A DNA stretch of 7,530 nt from Lachnospiraceae bacterium (GTDB lineage: Bacteria; Bacillota; Clostridia; Lachnospirales; Lachnospiraceae). The notes under the pieces were generated by a model. The model was given only the letters and a program-made list of their open reading frames with translations. It searched no databases and was not told the DNA's origin. The position numbers and the translations under genes are program-made. Positions 6,530-7,530 of the stretch are shown here, in pieces; the stretch's first letter is position 1; every line of letters starts with the position of its first letter. The stretch is from the NCBI GenBank assembly GCA_017964055.1, contig JAGCSS010000270.1, forward strand, positions 1 through 7,530. The letters are read 5' to 3'.

Positions 6530-7530
6530 ATGGCTTTAAACGAATTTGTCATTTCGATTCCCAAAGAGCATATTTCCAATATATTCGGCGAGTTTGACAA
6601 CAACATCAAAAAAATAGAACGTACGCTCGGCATCTCGCTCATCGCGCGCGACGGCGAACTCAAGGTCATCGGAGAGTCACTCAATGCCGACAGGGCGGTA
6701 CGTGTTATCGAGCAGCTTGTAGGTCTTGCCAAAAACGGGAATATCATCAACGAACAGAATGTCAACTACGCGCTTTCACTCGTAATGGACGATAATGAGA
6801 GCGCTCTGACCGAGATCGATCACGACCTGATCGGTTTTACTCTTGCCGGGAAGCCCATCAAACCCAAGACCATCGGCCAGAAAAAGTACATCGACCTGAT
6901 CCGCAAAAACATGATCGTTTTCGGCCTCGGTCCCGCAGGTACAGGTAAGACCTATCTCGCTATGGCGATGGCTATAAGTGCCTTTAAGAACAATGAGGTC
7001 AACCGCATAATCCTGACCCGTCCCGCGATCGAAGCGGGAGAGAAGCTCGGATTCCTGCCCGGAGACCTGCAGAGCAAGATCGACCCTTACCTTCGTCCTC
7101 TTTATGACGCTCTTTACCAGATCATGGGTGCGGAGAGCTTCCAGAAGAATCTCGAGAAGGGCCTTATAGAGGTCGCGCCTCTCGCCTATATGCGAGGCAG
7201 GACTCTGGACAACGCTTTCATCATCCTCGATGAGGCGCAGAACACCACGCCTGCCCAGATGAAGATGTTCCTGACCCGAATAGGTTTCGGCTCAAAGGCC
7301 ATCATCACAGGCGATCCCACACAAAAGGATCTGCCGCAGGGCACGGTTTCGGGCCTCGATATCGCGATCAAAGTACTCAAAGACATCGAGGACATCGGAT
7401 ACGCGACACTTACATCGCACGATGTCGTAAGACATCCTCTGGTTCAGAAGATCGTAGACGCCTATGAGCGTTTTGAAAGAAAAAATACTAACACACGGAG
7501 TAATCACGGACATGAGCACAGAAAACAGTA
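6530..7530 (+). CDS. phoH: PhoH family P-loop ATPase (PhoH-like protein), right end cut
   Basis: 333 codons are visible from ATG 6530, and the window ends on TA, the first two bases of the next codon. The stop may therefore be the next base. Residues about 1-75 match the N-terminal region of PhoH proteins (IERTLGISLIARDGELKVIGES at 29-50, KH-like). The ATPase domain (about 110-315) holds Walker A GPAGTGKT (134-141), RPAIEAGEKLGFLPGDL (164-180), Walker B IILDEAQN (231-238), and TGDPTQKDLP (260-269) followed by VVRHPLVQKIV (299-309). PhoH proteins are cytosolic ATPases related to superfamily 1 helicases. They are often near ybeY and era and are linked to RNA metabolism, but the precise substrate is unsettled. 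The short His/Arg-rich tail after residue 316 is unconserved. GGAGAA (6515-6520) supports the start. An ATG at 6513 is rejected because it meets a stop after eight codons. Confidence 0.93.
   Translation, partial: MALNEFVISIPKEHISNIFGEFDNNIKKIERTLGISLIARDGELKVIGESLNADRAVRVIEQLVGLAKNGNIINEQNVNYALSLVMDDNESALTEIDHDLIGFTLAGKPIKPKTIGQKKYIDLIRKNMIVFGLGPAGTGKTYLAMAMAISAFKNNEVNRIILTRPAIEAGEKLGFLPGDLQSKIDPYLRPLYDALYQIMGAESFQKNLEKGLIEVAPLAYMRGRTLDNAFIILDEAQNTTPAQMKMFLTRIGFGSKAIITGDPTQKDLPQGTVSGLDIAIKVLKDIEDIGYATLTSHDVVRHPLVQKIVDAYERFERKNTNTRSNHGHEHRKQ
7512..7530 (+). CDS. Possible start of the next gene, overlapping the end of phoH
   Basis: ATG at 7512 opens a frame (MSTENS...) one base out of step with phoH. 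GGAG at 7497-7500 lies 11 nt upstream, a usable Shine-Dalgarno spacing. Only six codons are visible, so the product cannot be identified. In related bacteria, genes after phoH include an HD-domain membrane phosphodiesterase (PgpH) or ybeY, but nothing here distinguishes them. If phoH stops at the base after the window, the overlap would be about 20 nt. Confidence 0.35.

Noticed and set aside
1..7530. CRISPR arrays, insertion sequences, tRNA or rRNA genes, phage or defence genes
   Set aside because: No direct-repeat arrays, transposase motifs, terminal inverted repeats or RNA gene signatures are visible. The segment reads as a stable chromosomal core region.

Overview
The window is a chromosomal housekeeping segment from a Gram-positive anaerobe of the class Clostridia, most likely family Lachnospiraceae. 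This rests on gene order (asp23/yqhY-like, nusB, xseA, xseB, ispA, dxs), strong GGAGG-type ribosome binding sites, SigA-type promoters with extended -10 elements, a 57-residue S21 protein rich in K/R at its C-terminus, and moderate base composition. The species cannot be named from what is visible.

Layout. At the left edge (to 775, minus strand) is the 5' part of a gene for a PAS-like plus HPt phosphotransfer protein that runs off the window. A 148-base divergent intergenic region follows, with promoter candidates in both directions whose -35 boxes overlap. From 924 to 6129, six tightly packed plus-strand genes form one apparent operon: an Asp23/Gls24 family protein (YqhY-like), transcription factor NusB, the large and small subunits of exodeoxyribonuclease VII, a farnesyl-diphosphate-type prenyl synthase, and DXS, the first enzyme of the MEP isoprenoid pathway. 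The ribosomal protein S21 gene (rpsU, 6197) follows. It has its own strong promoter buried in the last codons of dxs and ends at a textbook intrinsic terminator (6390-6417). A new promoter then drives a PhoH-family ATPase gene (6530 to the right edge), whose last bases appear to overlap the start of another gene.

How the genes fit together. IspA and DXS both serve isoprenoid synthesis: DXS starts the supply of C5 units and IspA condenses them to C15. XseA and XseB are partners in one nuclease. NusB acts in antitermination and rRNA processing, S21 is a small-subunit ribosomal protein, and PhoH proteins have been linked to RNA metabolism, so the right half leans toward translation and RNA. Compared with the Bacillus subtilis arrangement, folD is absent between nusB and xseA, and the tlyA/argR/recN genes that often follow dxs are replaced here by rpsU.

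I found no convincing undescribed multi-gene system. The least ordinary item is the partial PAS-HPt protein, with a cysteine cluster, charged low-complexity linkers and a short protein repeat at the window edge. Regulatory details worth a check are the overlapping divergent promoters, a 9-bp hairpin just ahead of the ispA ribosome binding site, and the rpsU promoter inside dxs.
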